DNA of 64,000 bases from CANLBN01 sp965230205 (lineage in GTDB: Bacteria > Pseudomonadota > Gammaproteobacteria > Pseudomonadales > Cellvibrionaceae), in contig OZ245996.1 of assembly GCA_965230205.1 (NCBI GenBank), positions 496,001 through 560,000 of the forward strand, written 5' to 3'. Position 1 is the first letter of the stretch. Each line of letters starts with the position of its first letter. Made by a program: the position numbers and the translations under genes. The notes under the pieces were generated by a model. The model saw nothing but the letters and a program-made list of their open reading frames with translations, was not told the DNA's origin and made no database searches. Shown piece after piece: positions 12,621 to 22,551 of the stretch.

Positions 12621-14159
12621 TTACTCAATAGAATAGCCAAACTGAATAGCAGCATCTTGTGCTGTCTCTACCCACACACTTTTCGCTTGTGTATATTCCA
12701 ACAAACCCTCGTAGCCGCTAGAACGACCATAACCACTTTCACCAAAACCGCCAAAAGGTGACATGACGTTAATCGCCTTATAACTGTTGATCCAGAAAGT
12801 ACCTGCATTAATTTGCGCTGCCATACGGTGTGCTCGACCAACATCTGCCGTCCATACTGCACCAGCTAAACCAAAACGGCTATCGTTAGCAATGGCAATG
12901 GCCTCTTCTTCCTCATCAAATGGAATCACCGAAACCACAGGGCCAAAGATTTCTTCTTGGGCAACCTGCATTGTATTTTTCACATCGGCCAGTACCGTAG
13001 GACGAAAAAAATAACCCTCTTCTCCACCTTTAACATCAGCGCGGGCACCGCCACAAGCAGCCACGGCACCTTCAGCAATTCCTTTAGACACTAAATTATT
13101 GACATGGATAAACTGTGACAAATTATTGATCGGCCCGACCATTGTATCGTCTAACCATGGCATGCCCACCGAAATTTTATTGGCCGCTGATGCCACCCTC
13201 TCTACCATTTGAGCATAAACCTTTTTATGAACGAGCAAGCGTGATCCAGACACACAACTTTGACCAGCAGCGGCAAATACAGCTGCTTGTGCACCCACAA
13301 CCGCACGATCCAAATCAGCATCATCAAATACAATATTGGCTGATTTACCACCCAACTCTAACACACAAGGAATCACACGCTGAGCTGCTGCTGCCGCAAT
13401 GATGCCACCGGTTTTTGGTGAACCCACAAAGACCACTTTTTTAGTAACTGCATGAGCAATTGCTGATGCACCCGTAGTATGTCCTAAGCCATTAATAATA
13501 TTAACCAAACCTTTGGGGATACCGGCTTCTTCTATTAATTTAGCCAATACGGTGGTGCTTAACGGCGTCAATTCAGATGGTTTCAGCAACACGGCATTGC
13601 CCGCACAAATAGCGGGAGCAATCTGCCAACCAGCCGTAAAAATTGGCGCATTCCATGGTGTAATTTGTGTGACAACACCATAAGGTTCATGCCGCGTATA
13701 ATTAAGATGCGTAGTGGGAACCGGAATGACTTGCCCAGTTATCTTGTCGCACCAACCCGCATAGTATTCAAACATCTCTGCCACTTTTGCCACTTCAACC
13801 CGGCAGTCTCTGACAGGCTTACCTGCGGAAACAGATTCTAAGCGTGCCAAGGGTTCTAGATTTTCTCGAATTAAAAACCCGCACTTCCACATCAACTGAC
13901 CATGAGTAGTCGCTGTCATTCCCCACCATTTTTTCTGTGCGGTGGCTGCTGCTTCAGCAGCAATATCAACAATCGAGTTACCTGCATCACGGTAGGTCAT
14001 AAACGTATGGCCGGTTGCTGGGTTTGTTAATTTTATTTCTTCACCTCCACCAGCAACTATCTTCCCCGCAATCCAACTGCCTAATTGACTCCCGCCTAGT
14101 AAATCATTCAGTAATTTTTCAACTTGCTTCTCGCCATTATTGTCAACGGTAAATGTCAT
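12621..14159 (-). CDS. NAD(P)-dependent aldehyde dehydrogenase
   Basis: A 512-residue ALDH superfamily enzyme. It shows the cofactor/active-site order PWNAPIF (about 168), catalytic Glu in LELGGKSAN (about 270), catalytic Cys in GQSCVSGSR (about 303) and EEIFGPV (about 405). It is closest in feel to betaine-aldehyde or gamma-aminobutyraldehyde dehydrogenases. The start is 1 bp from the stop of the upstream oxidoreductase, so the two are translationally coupled and likely act in consecutive steps (alcohol to aldehyde to acid). The substrate is not predictable. Confidence 0.92.
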   Translation of the reverse strand: MTFTVDNNGEKQVEKLLNDLLGGSQLGSWIAGKIVAGGGEEIKLTNPATGHTFMTYRDAGNSIVDIAAEAAATAQKKWWGMTATTHGQLMWKCGFLIRENLEPLARLESVSAGKPVRDCRVEVAKVAEMFEYYAGWCDKITGQVIPVPTTHLNYTRHEPYGVVTQITPWNAPIFTAGWQIAPAICAGNAVLLKPSELTPLSTTVLAKLIEEAGIPKGLVNIINGLGHTTGASAIAHAVTKKVVFVGSPKTGGIIAAAAAQRVIPCVLELGGKSANIVFDDADLDRAVVGAQAAVFAAAGQSCVSGSRLLVHKKVYAQMVERVASAANKISVGMPWLDDTMVGPINNLSQFIHVNNLVSKGIAEGAVAACGGARADVKGGEEGYFFRPTVLADVKNTMQVAQEEIFGPVVSVIPFDEEEEAIAIANDSRFGLAGAVWTADVGRAHRMAAQINAGTFWINSYKAINVMSPFGGFGESGYGRSSGYEGLLEYTQAKSVWVETAQDAAIQFGYSIE

Positions 14160-14160
14160 A

Positions 14161-15042
14161 TTACTTTTCCTCTAATCCGGCATTTTTTATGATACAGTTA
14201 AAGTCATCGTGATCAGGCAGGTTTTCTTCACTCTGCGCCCAGATAGCAGCGGCTTGCGCTGACATCGGTAGTTCTAACCCCATATCATTCATCAAATTTT
14301 TTGCCAAACGAATATCTTTACGCATTAATTGCATCGTAAAACCAGAATCAAATGCATCGTTTAAAATCCAGCGAGGGAAGTTCACTTCACTAACAGCACT
14401 CCGACCCGACCCTGCATTTAATCCAGCAATAAGTGCCTCGGGATCTAAACCGGCTTTTTTCCCTAAAGCCAGGGCTTCTGCTGTGGTGACTAAATGTGCA
14501 GCACACAACAAATTATTTATCAGTTTTGCCGTATGACCATTACCTGATGGCCCTAAGTGGACCACCTTGGCACTTAAGGCATCAAGGTATGGCTGGGCAC
14601 GATTCAATACCTGTTTTTCTCCGCCGACTACCATCACCATCGTGCCAGCCGCTGCACCAGCTGGACCACCGCTGACAGGAGCATCTAACAAGTGATGCCC
14701 CTGTTTTTTCAGTTCTGCCGCTAATAGTCGAGTTACATCCGGTTCAGATGTTGAAGTATCTATGATTAACGTCTCTGCTTGCGCATACTCAATAATGCCC
14801 CCACTACCCTTAACCACCGCCTCAACATGCTTTGCCATGGGTAGCGATAATAAGATGGTATTAGTTTTACCACACAGTGTTTGAAGATCAGGTACGACCT
14901 CAACCCCAAGATCACGAGCAGCTTGTTGCTGAGCCTCATTGACGTCAGTACCAATAACTTCAAAGCCTTCACGCAATAAAGTTTGAGCCATGCCACTGCC
15001 CATACTGCCTAGACCAACAATACCTATTTTTTTCTGAGTCAT
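14161..15042 (-). CDS. NAD(P)-dependent oxidoreductase, 3-hydroxyisobutyrate dehydrogenase family
   Basis: A 293-residue beta-hydroxyacid dehydrogenase. The Rossmann motif GLGSMGSGMA lies at about 9-18, the substrate-binding DAPVSGGPAGA at about 119-129, and the catalytic Lys region GHTAKLINN near 170. Relatives include 3-hydroxyisobutyrate dehydrogenase, tartronate semialdehyde reductase and sulfolactaldehyde reductase. It is the first gene of the minus-strand metabolic operon, immediately ahead of the aldehyde dehydrogenase. About 230 bp of mostly non-coding DNA including the ssb terminator lies upstream. Confidence 0.9.
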   Translation of the reverse strand: MTQKKIGIVGLGSMGSGMAQTLLREGFEVIGTDVNEAQQQAARDLGVEVVPDLQTLCGKTNTILLSLPMAKHVEAVVKGSGGIIEYAQAETLIIDTSTSEPDVTRLLAAELKKQGHHLLDAPVSGGPAGAAAGTMVMVVGGEKQVLNRAQPYLDALSAKVVHLGPSGNGHTAKLINNLLCAAHLVTTAEALALGKKAGLDPEALIAGLNAGSGRSAVSEVNFPRWILNDAFDSGFTMQLMRKDIRLAKNLMNDMGLELPMSAQAAAIWAQSEENLPDHDDFNCIIKNAGLEEK

Positions 15043-15216
15043 GCCGTCCTCTTATTACATTAATTATTTTTGGTATTTTCACTTATTTTTATGTTTTAAA
15101 AAATAACAGAAAAAATATTTTTTGTTCTAATTTAAGCAACATTAAATTATTAAGATAAATCAAGCTAGGATGACCACATAGCAGTGATGATGGAAGTAAG
15201 AATATCCGATAACAAA

Positions 15217-15242
15217 AAAGCCTCTGATAACAGAGGCTTTTC
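15217..15242 (-). terminator. Terminator of ssb
   Basis: Perfect stem AAAAGCCTCTG/CAGAGGCTTTT with a short loop and a T-run on the minus strand, about 35 bp after the ssb stop codon. Confidence 0.88.
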
Positions 15243-15275
15243 GAATAAATTTATAAGCAGGGTTTCTAGATATTT

Positions 15276-15815
15276 CTAAAACGGAATATCATCATCGAAG
15301 CTATCCATTCCCTGAGGTGCAGCAGGCGCTGGAGCTTGCTGAGGAGCTTGAGGGCGAGACGCTTGAGCTTGTGGTTTTTGTGCTGGAGCTGCTCCGCCAC
15401 CCATCGGTGCAGAACCATAGCTTTGATCGGCACCGTAACCGGGATCGCCGCCCATACCCCCACTCATATCGTTACCTTGGCGGCCACCCAGCATTTGTAA
15501 TTCATTGGCAACAATTTCTGTTGTATAGCGATCGGACCCGGATTGGTCTTGCCATTTGCGGGTTTGCAGTTTGCCTTCAATATAGATCTGCGATCCTTTT
15601 TTAAGGTATTCACCTGCAATCTCAGCCAAGCGATTAAAGAAGACAACCCGGTGCCATTCGGTACGATCAACCGGCTGACCGGTTTGCTTATCTTTCCAGC
15701 TCTCGGATGTAGCAATGCTGACGTTAGTAACAGCGCCACCAGAAGGCATATAACGCACCTCTGGGTCTTGCCCCAAATTACCGACAAGAATGACTTTATT
15801 GATTCCGCGAGCCAT
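15276..15815 (-). CDS. ssb: Single-stranded DNA-binding protein
   Basis: A 179-residue SSB. The N-terminal OB-fold (1-110) begins MARGINKVILVGNLGQDPE; a Gly/Gln/Ala/Pro-rich disordered linker (110-168) leads to the conserved acidic tip DSFDDDIPF that docks replication and repair partners. It is followed by a terminator and preceded by the MFS gene 36 bp upstream. The MFS-uvrA neighbourhood matches Pseudomonas. Confidence 0.97.
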   Translation of the reverse strand: MARGINKVILVGNLGQDPEVRYMPSGGAVTNVSIATSESWKDKQTGQPVDRTEWHRVVFFNRLAEIAGEYLKKGSQIYIEGKLQTRKWQDQSGSDRYTTEIVANELQMLGGRQGNDMSGGMGGDPGYGADQSYGSAPMGGGAAPAQKPQAQASRPQAPQQAPAPAAPQGMDSFDDDIPF

Positions 15816-15851
15816 TAGATTTTCCTCTATTTTTTTAATGTTACAAGGGCG

Positions 15852-17051
15852 TTATGCTACCACATTTTCGGCGGATATAGCGGTTCGTTTTGGCACTATC
15901 ATTTTCAGCGCTAATAACAACCAAAGCACTAATGCGCCAGCACAAACCATCATAAGCCCCGACAAGCCAAAATGGGTAAATAACCAGCCACCCAAAATAC
16001 CTCCTGTAGCAGCACCCAGGAATTGGCATGTCGAAAATAAACCAGAGCCTGCGCCTCTGGCATGCTCTGGCACTGTTTTACTCATCAGAGAAGGCAATGT
16101 AGCCTCTAGGTAATTAAAGCTGATAAAGAATAATAAGATACACAACAGTACTAACACCATATGGCTGGCTATAAGAAATAACCCTACCAAGGCCGCTGCG
16201 GCCATAATTAGCATGGTTAAAAAGATGGGTTTCAGTTTTTGCTGCCGTTCGCCAATAATAATCAGAGGAACCATCAATACAAAGGCGATAGCCATTACGC
16301 CCAAATAAACCCATGCATGCTGGTTTTGAGCAATCCCTACCGATTCCAGCAATAAAGGAATGGCCACAAACAACGCCATCAGCACGGCGTGTAAGATAAA
16401 GATACCGACATTAAGCCGGAATAAATTGAAATCACTAGCAACAGCTTTTAAGTCTTCAGTAGAGAGCAACCGACGAGATTTTCCCTCAGGTATTGCTGGA
16501 ACACCCCAAATCAAAATCACAATACCAATAAATGACAAGGCGAGTGTCAGCCAAAATACCCAGCGAATTCCGCCTAAACCTGTAATAACAGGCCCAATAA
16601 CAAGGGATAGCGCAAAGGCAACACCAATAGAAGCGCCGATGGTCGCCATCGCTTTGGTGCGACTGCTATCGGTCGTCAGATCTCCCACCATCGCCATGAT
16701 AACACCGGCAATTGCCCCAGCACCTTGAAGCGCTCGGCCGATAATTAACCCTTCAACAGTCTCAGCGGAAGCAGCCACTACCGAGCCCATAGCAAAAACA
16801 ATCAGACCAATAACAATTAGGGGTTTACGACCGTAGCGGTCTGACAATATGCCGTAAGGAATTTGCAAACAAGCTTGGGTTAAACCATAAATACCTAATG
16901 CCACACCCAATAAAAATACATTACTTCCTGCATATTCGGCGCCTGACAAGGTCAATACAGGCAACACCATAAATAAGCCCAACATGCGGACTATATACAG
17001 GGAGGCAAGAGAGAGGACAGCACGAGATTCTAAGGCTTTTACAGCAGACAT
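15852..17051 (-). CDS. MFS transporter (YajR-like / multidrug efflux type)
   Basis: A 399-residue major facilitator with about 12 predicted transmembrane helices. It has the signature DRYGRKP between helices 2 and 3 (about 71-77) and the GRALQGAGA motif in helix 4 (about 109-117). The position between uvrA and ssb is conserved in Pseudomonas-like genomes, where the gene is an uncharacterised MFS member. It lacks a C-terminal soluble domain of the kind found in E. coli YajR. Substrate unknown. Confidence 0.9.
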   Translation of the reverse strand: MSAVKALESRAVLSLASLYIVRMLGLFMVLPVLTLSGAEYAGSNVFLLGVALGIYGLTQACLQIPYGILSDRYGRKPLIVIGLIVFAMGSVVAASAETVEGLIIGRALQGAGAIAGVIMAMVGDLTTDSSRTKAMATIGASIGVAFALSLVIGPVITGLGGIRWVFWLTLALSFIGIVILIWGVPAIPEGKSRRLLSTEDLKAVASDFNLFRLNVGIFILHAVLMALFVAIPLLLESVGIAQNQHAWVYLGVMAIAFVLMVPLIIIGERQQKLKPIFLTMLIMAAAALVGLFLIASHMVLVLLCILLFFISFNYLEATLPSLMSKTVPEHARGAGSGLFSTCQFLGAATGGILGGWLFTHFGLSGLMMVCAGALVLWLLLALKMIVPKRTAISAENVVA

Positions 17052-17294
17052 GACTACCTAATATGATTAATAACTCGGCATTCTATCAAGCGAGTGCATT
17101 GCTGTTAAGAAATATCAGCCTTTGAAAAAGAATGGATTCCCTTGTGTAACAACATCCTGGTGACTGAGAAATAAACAATGCTTAAATATGTTGTCCGTAC
17201 TGACTCTAAAAGTCATTTTTTGCGGTAAACAACCTGCACCCGTCTACCCTAATGAATTATACTTCGCTGTTTATTCCGTCACAGAGTCGTTTTT

Positions 17295-20114
17295 GTGGAT
17301 ACCATTACTGTTCGGGGTGCGCGCACCCATAATTTAAAAAACATTGACCTCAATATTCCTCGCGATAAATTTATTGTCATTACCGGGCTATCCGGCTCAG
17401 GTAAATCGTCTTTAGCATTCGATACGCTTTACGCTGAAGGCCAACGGCGTTATGTCGAATCACTTTCTACTTATGCTCGACAATTCTTGTCGATGATGGA
17501 GAAGCCTGATGTCGATCATATTGAAGGGCTAAGCCCGGCAATTTCTATCGAGCAGAAATCTACCTCTCATAACCCTCGATCAACTGTAGGTACAATTACC
17601 GAAATATACGACTACTTACGCCTGCTCTTCGCTCGCGTTGGCGAAGCACGTTGTCCCACTCATGGTGTTCCACTTGCGGCACAAACCGTTAGCGAAATCG
17701 TTGACTCTATTTTAGCCTTGCCGGAAGGCACTAAATTAATGCTTTTAGCGCCGATTGTCCGCGACCGCAAAGGTGAGCACGCTCATGTCTTTGAGCAATT
17801 ACGACGCGATGGTTTTGTTCGAGTCAGAGTTGATGGCCTTGTTGTTGATTTAGATGAAGTTCCCGAACTCGATAAAAAGAAAAAGCACACGATTGATGCC
17901 GTGATTGACCGCTTTAAAGTCCGTGATGATTTACAACTACGACTCGCTGAATCCATTGAAACAGGCGTTACTTTATCGAGTGGTCTGATCGCTATTAGCT
18001 ATATGGATGGCGAAAAAGAAGATCAGATATTCTCAACAAAGCACGCCTGCCCAATTTGTGACTACTCACTTACAGAATTAGAACCGAGACTATTTTCATT
18101 CAACAATCCGGCAGGCGCATGCCCTGCCTGCGATGGCCTTGGCGTTAAACAATACTTCGATGAAAGCAAAATCGTTCAGTTCCCTGAATCATCCCTCTCT
18201 GAAGGTGCTATTCGAGGCTGGGATAGACGTAATATTTATTATTTCCATATGCTGGAATCTTTGGCAAAGCACTATAAATTCAAAACGGACACACCATGGG
18301 AAAAATTAAAAAAAGCGCAAAGAGAAGTTATTCTTTATGGTTCCGGCAACACCGAAATTAATTTTACTTATGTTAATGACCGTGGAGATACTTATAAGCG
18401 TAAGCATACATTTGAGGGTGTCATTCCCAACTTGGAAAGGCGTTACCGAGATACCGAATCCCAAACTGTAAGAGAGGATCTGGCCAAGCTATTATCAACA
18501 CAACCTTGCCCCAGTTGTAATGGAACTCGATTACGAGAAGAAGCTCGCAATGTTTTTATCGACAACAAAATACTCCCTGATATCTGCACATTTCCTATTG
18601 GCGAAGCCTATGAATACTTTCAACAGCTAACACTAACTGGGGCTAAAGGTGAAATTGCCGACAAAATATTGAAAGAAATTGGCGACCGCTTCCGATTCCT
18701 GAACGATGTTGGCCTGAACTATTTAACACTGAATCGCAGTGCTGAAACGCTATCTGGCGGTGAAGCCCAGCGTATTCGTTTAGCCAGCCAAATTGGCGCC
18801 GGCTTGGTTGGCGTTATGTATATTCTCGACGAACCATCCATTGGCCTCCATCAGCGTGATAACGAGCGCCTATTAAAAACACTGGTTCATTTACGCGACT
18901 TAGGCAACACCGTCATTGTTGTAGAACATGATGAAGATGCGATTCGTGAAGCTGACCATGTGATTGATATCGGTCCAGGAGCTGGGGTTCACGGCGGTGA
19001 AATTATCGCTCAGGGCAAATTAAAAGATATTCAAAAAAGTAAGCACTCGCTTACCGGGCAATACCTATCAGGAAAGAAGAAAATTATTGTCCCTGAAAAG
19101 CGCCACCAGGCGGACCCAGAAAAACAACTCGTCTTAAGTGGAGCCAGCGGTAATAACCTACAAGATGTCACTCTGACCATTCCATTTGGCTTAATGACCT
19201 GTATAACGGGTGTTTCAGGCTCAGGGAAATCAACATTGATTAATGGGACCCTTTATCCCATTGTTGCGACAGAACTGAATGGCGCTACCACACTCAAGCC
19301 CGCCCCCTATAAAGAGATTACAGGGCTAGAACATGCTGACAAATGTGTCGATATTGATCAGAGCCCGATTGGTAGAACACCACGATCAAACCCAGCCACC
19401 TATACAGGTATCTTTACACCTATTAGAGAGCTTTTTGCCGGCACTCAGGAAGCACGCTCTCGTGGCTATAAGCCTGGGCGATTCAGCTTTAATGTCAAAG
19501 GCGGGCGTTGTGAAGCCTGCCAAGGCGACGGGGTTGTCAAAGTAGAAATGCACTTCCTACCTGATGTCTATGTCGCGTGCGATGTCTGCCATGGTAAGCG
19601 CTATAACCGCGAAACCTTGGAAATTCTTTATAAAGGCAAAAATATCCATCAAGTTCTGGACATGACGATTGAAGATGCTCGTGAGTTTTTTGATGCCATA
19701 CCGGCCATTGCACGTAAACTTCAGACCTTGATTGATGTTGGGCTCTCTTATATTCGTTTAGGACAATCAGCTACAACGCTTTCAGGTGGTGAAGCCCAAC
19801 GTGTGAAGCTATCAAAGGAGCTTTCCAAGAGAGATACGGGTAAAACGCTTTATATCTTAGATGAACCCACAACGGGCCTTCATTTCCATGATATCCAGCA
19901 ACTACTCACCGTACTCCATCGCTTGCGTGATCATGGCAATACTATTGTTGTCATTGAGCACAATTTAGATGTCGTCAAGACCGCTGACTGGATTATTGAC
20001 CTAGGGCCAGAAGGCGGCAGTGGTGGCGGCCAAGTTATTGCCGAAGGCACTCCAGAAGCCATCTGCAAAGTCAAACATTCTCATACCGGAAAGTTTTTAA
20101 AAAAGCTACTTTAA
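17295..20114 (+). CDS. uvrA: UvrABC system protein A
   Basis: A 939-residue damage-recognition ATPase of nucleotide excision repair, starting at a GTG. Two ABC ATPase halves are visible: Walker A GLSGSGKS (about 31-38) and GVSGSGKS (about 638), signatures LSGGEAQR twice (about 488 and 828), and zinc-finger cysteines (CPICDYS...CPACDG; CEACQGDG...CDVCHG). It is divergent from the MFS-ssb pair. I looked for a CTGT-N8-ACAG LexA box in the 243-bp gap; only imperfect matches were found. Confidence 0.98.
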   Translation: MDTITVRGARTHNLKNIDLNIPRDKFIVITGLSGSGKSSLAFDTLYAEGQRRYVESLSTYARQFLSMMEKPDVDHIEGLSPAISIEQKSTSHNPRSTVGTITEIYDYLRLLFARVGEARCPTHGVPLAAQTVSEIVDSILALPEGTKLMLLAPIVRDRKGEHAHVFEQLRRDGFVRVRVDGLVVDLDEVPELDKKKKHTIDAVIDRFKVRDDLQLRLAESIETGVTLSSGLIAISYMDGEKEDQIFSTKHACPICDYSLTELEPRLFSFNNPAGACPACDGLGVKQYFDESKIVQFPESSLSEGAIRGWDRRNIYYFHMLESLAKHYKFKTDTPWEKLKKAQREVILYGSGNTEINFTYVNDRGDTYKRKHTFEGVIPNLERRYRDTESQTVREDLAKLLSTQPCPSCNGTRLREEARNVFIDNKILPDICTFPIGEAYEYFQQLTLTGAKGEIADKILKEIGDRFRFLNDVGLNYLTLNRSAETLSGGEAQRIRLASQIGAGLVGVMYILDEPSIGLHQRDNERLLKTLVHLRDLGNTVIVVEHDEDAIREADHVIDIGPGAGVHGGEIIAQGKLKDIQKSKHSLTGQYLSGKKKIIVPEKRHQADPEKQLVLSGASGNNLQDVTLTIPFGLMTCITGVSGSGKSTLINGTLYPIVATELNGATTLKPAPYKEITGLEHADKCVDIDQSPIGRTPRSNPATYTGIFTPIRELFAGTQEARSRGYKPGRFSFNVKGGRCEACQGDGVVKVEMHFLPDVYVACDVCHGKRYNRETLEILYKGKNIHQVLDMTIEDAREFFDAIPAIARKLQTLIDVGLSYIRLGQSATTLSGGEAQRVKLSKELSKRDTGKTLYILDEPTTGLHFHDIQQLLTVLHRLRDHGNTIVVIEHNLDVVKTADWIIDLGPEGGSGGGQVIAEGTPEAICKVKHSHTGKFLKKLL

Positions 20115-20239
20115 ACGACCTTTAGGAATATCGGCAATTTCGCTGAAATTGTCGAAACCTCATCTATACTTAACTGTATCTATCTCGTCAGGGATACTTT
20201 CTAGCATTACCTATATGTAAAAAGCTATCAAGAGCAGTT

Positions 20240-22012
20240 ATGACGGCAGAAACACGCGATATCAATATGGTCAAAGGACCAGACCCAGCCCAACACATCT
20301 CAATTTTGCATATTGAAGACAGTGAGGCAGACATACATCTAGTTACTGAGCAACTCCATAGGAAAAGCACCACTAACTATAAAATCGAAAATAGTAATAC
20401 CTTACAAGCAGCAATCGATCAGCTAAAGAATCATAGCTATGACATTATCTTCTTAGATCTTTCACTCCCCGATAGCACAGGCATCAATACCTTAGAAAAA
20501 GTCCGTCGCTCTAACCGGGATACCCCTATTATTATCCTTACAGGAAGCCATGACGAAACCATTATCAACGAAGTCATTCACTATGGTGCTCAGGACTATA
20601 TTCATAAAGACGAATTTAGCTTAAAGATTATCGATCGTACTATTCGTTACGCGATAGAACGGAAAAAAACTGAAAAAGAACTACAATTATTAGCTCATCA
20701 CGATGCCTTAACCAAACTATCTAATCGTCCTATATTTATGGACAGGTTAAAGCATGCTCTTGAAAACACCAAACGCCAAGTCATCGAAAATCACGTTGTT
20801 GTCATGCTACTCGACCTTGATAACTTTAAGTCGATTAATGACACCATGGGGCATGCAGTAGGTGATGCCCTTTTAATTCAAGTAGCCAACCGATTAAAAA
20901 ATTGTGTGCGAGATACCGATACTGTTGCAAGATTAGGAGGTGATGAATTCACCATCCTTTATGAAAACGTTAAAGACCTAAGTACAGTAAATGCTATCGC
21001 TAATAAAATCATCAATACCCTTGCTGAACCATTTATTATTGATAACCGCCCTATTTTTACAACCAGTAGTATTGGAGTATCCAGCTCCAATGATGAAAAA
21101 AATGTTAATGCCGAAAGCATCTTGAAAAATGCTGACATCGTTATGTACACCGCAAAAAAGAAAGGCGGCAATCAAGTTGGTTTCTTTACCCGTGAACTAC
21201 AAGTTACTGCTCAAATTCGAAACAATTTAGAAAAGAATTTACGAATAGCCATTGAAGAAGATCAATTAGAACTCTATTTTCAACCACAAATAAACATACA
21301 AACAGGTAAGCTTTATGGTGCAGAAGCTCTAGTACGCTGGAGCCATCCCGATTATGGCATCATACCACCCAACGGTTTCATTCCCGCCCTTGATGACACC
21401 GGCCTGATTATTCCTGCAACTGAATGGATCATCACCAATGCATTAGGACTTTGGGAACAGTGGTTAAAGCAGGGAGTTGTAAATGAAGACATGCATGTCT
21501 CTATTAATATTCCTCCCAAATTTATCCGCCAGCAAAAAGCTTATGAGACAATTTCTGAAATTTGCGATAACTTCCCTCTTCAGAAGCATCAAATAGAATT
21601 TGAATTGACAGAAGATGCTTTCATTGACATAACACCTAAAAATTTGGAAGCATTAAAAAACCTTAAAGAGGATGGGTTTCGATTAGCTATTGATGACTTT
21701 GGTAGTGGTTATTCATCACTAGGATATTTAAAAGCATTTCCAATAGACTGTTTAAAACTCGATAGAATTTTCGTCAAAGACATCATTGACTCACCAAAAG
21801 ATGCTGCCATTGCGGAAGCAATGATTGAGCTTTGTAACAAAATTGGAGTTAACTTAATTGCAGAAGGTGTAGACAGTCAGGAAAAATTAAATTTATTAGA
21901 AGATTTGGGCTGCAAAATAATACAAGGTTTTTATTTCAGTAAACCTCTTCCTACAGACGACTTCATAAACTACAACAAAAACTATAGCTCACAAAAACCT
22001 TCTAAATCGTAG
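20240..22012 (+). CDS. Response regulator with GGDEF and EAL domains
   Basis: A 590-residue cyclic-di-GMP protein. It has a receiver domain (about 15-135, phosphoacceptor Asp in FLDLSLPD), a GGDEF domain (about 155-315, intact RLGGDEF) and an EAL domain (about 330-580, intact EALVRW, IDDFGSGYSSL and LKLDRIFVKD). Both catalytic signatures are complete, so it may be a synthase, a phosphodiesterase or a switch between them. No cognate histidine kinase lies nearby. A bidirectional terminator separates it from the convergent rplQ. Confidence 0.95.
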   Translation: MTAETRDINMVKGPDPAQHISILHIEDSEADIHLVTEQLHRKSTTNYKIENSNTLQAAIDQLKNHSYDIIFLDLSLPDSTGINTLEKVRRSNRDTPIIILTGSHDETIINEVIHYGAQDYIHKDEFSLKIIDRTIRYAIERKKTEKELQLLAHHDALTKLSNRPIFMDRLKHALENTKRQVIENHVVVMLLDLDNFKSINDTMGHAVGDALLIQVANRLKNCVRDTDTVARLGGDEFTILYENVKDLSTVNAIANKIINTLAEPFIIDNRPIFTTSSIGVSSSNDEKNVNAESILKNADIVMYTAKKKGGNQVGFFTRELQVTAQIRNNLEKNLRIAIEEDQLELYFQPQINIQTGKLYGAEALVRWSHPDYGIIPPNGFIPALDDTGLIIPATEWIITNALGLWEQWLKQGVVNEDMHVSINIPPKFIRQQKAYETISEICDNFPLQKHQIEFELTEDAFIDITPKNLEALKNLKEDGFRLAIDDFGSGYSSLGYLKAFPIDCLKLDRIFVKDIIDSPKDAAIAEAMIELCNKIGVNLIAEGVDSQEKLNLLEDLGCKIIQGFYFSKPLPTDDFINYNKNYSSQKPSKS

Positions 22013-22013
22013 G

Positions 22014-22043
22014 CAAAAAAAAGCCAGCTAATGCTGGCTTTTC
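22014..22043. terminator. Bidirectional terminator between the GGDEF-EAL gene and rplQ
   Basis: Stem AAAAGCCAGC/GCTGGCTTTT with a TAAT loop. It is A-rich on one side and T-rich on the other, so it can end both convergent transcripts, including the long ribosomal operon. Confidence 0.88.
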
Positions 22044-22071
22044 ATATTCAGTATCACTTGACGAAATACGT

Positions 22072-22467
22072 TTACTCTTCAGTTGCTACTTCGTCTTCAA
22101 CAAGATCAGTTTGACGATCAACTAATTCAACATAAGCCATTGGTGCTTTGTCACCAGTGCGATAGCCACATTTCAAAATGCGTACATAGCCACCTGGGCG
22201 TGATTCATAACGAGGCCCTAGGTCACTAAATAATTTACCAACGGCTTCTTTAGAGTTTAAACGCCTAAATGCTAAACGACGGTTAGCAACACTATCTTTC
22301 TTAGCCAAAGTAATTAATGGCTCGATATGACGACGTAATTCTTTAGCTTTAGGTACAGTTGTCTTGATTAGCTCATGCTCAACAAGAGAGATACTCATGT
22401 TTTTAAACATAGCTTTACGATGAGAACTGTTACGATTCAGCTGACGTCCGCTTTGACGATGACGCAT
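22072..22467 (-). CDS. rplQ: 50S ribosomal protein L17
   Basis: A 131-residue L17 starting MRHRQSGRQLNRNSSHRKAM, a highly conserved N-terminus. It lines the peptide exit tunnel region of the large subunit. It is the last gene of the alpha operon, 84 bp after rpoA, and is followed by the bidirectional terminator. The acidic tail (VEDEVATEE) is typical of gammaproteobacterial forms. Confidence 0.97.
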   Translation of the reverse strand: MRHRQSGRQLNRNSSHRKAMFKNMSISLVEHELIKTTVPKAKELRRHIEPLITLAKKDSVANRRLAFRRLNSKEAVGKLFSDLGPRYESRPGGYVRILKCGYRTGDKAPMAYVELVDRQTDLVEDEVATEE

Positions 22468-22551
22468 GACTTTAACCCTTCCGTATTTCCTGCTTCACAG
22501 CAATAATTTATAAAGGCCAACTAAATATTGGCACATTCAATTCTAATGAGA

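Noticed and set aside
17052..17294. LexA box upstream of uvrA
   Set aside because: Only imperfect CTGT...CAG pairs with wrong spacing (9 or 10 instead of 8) were found.
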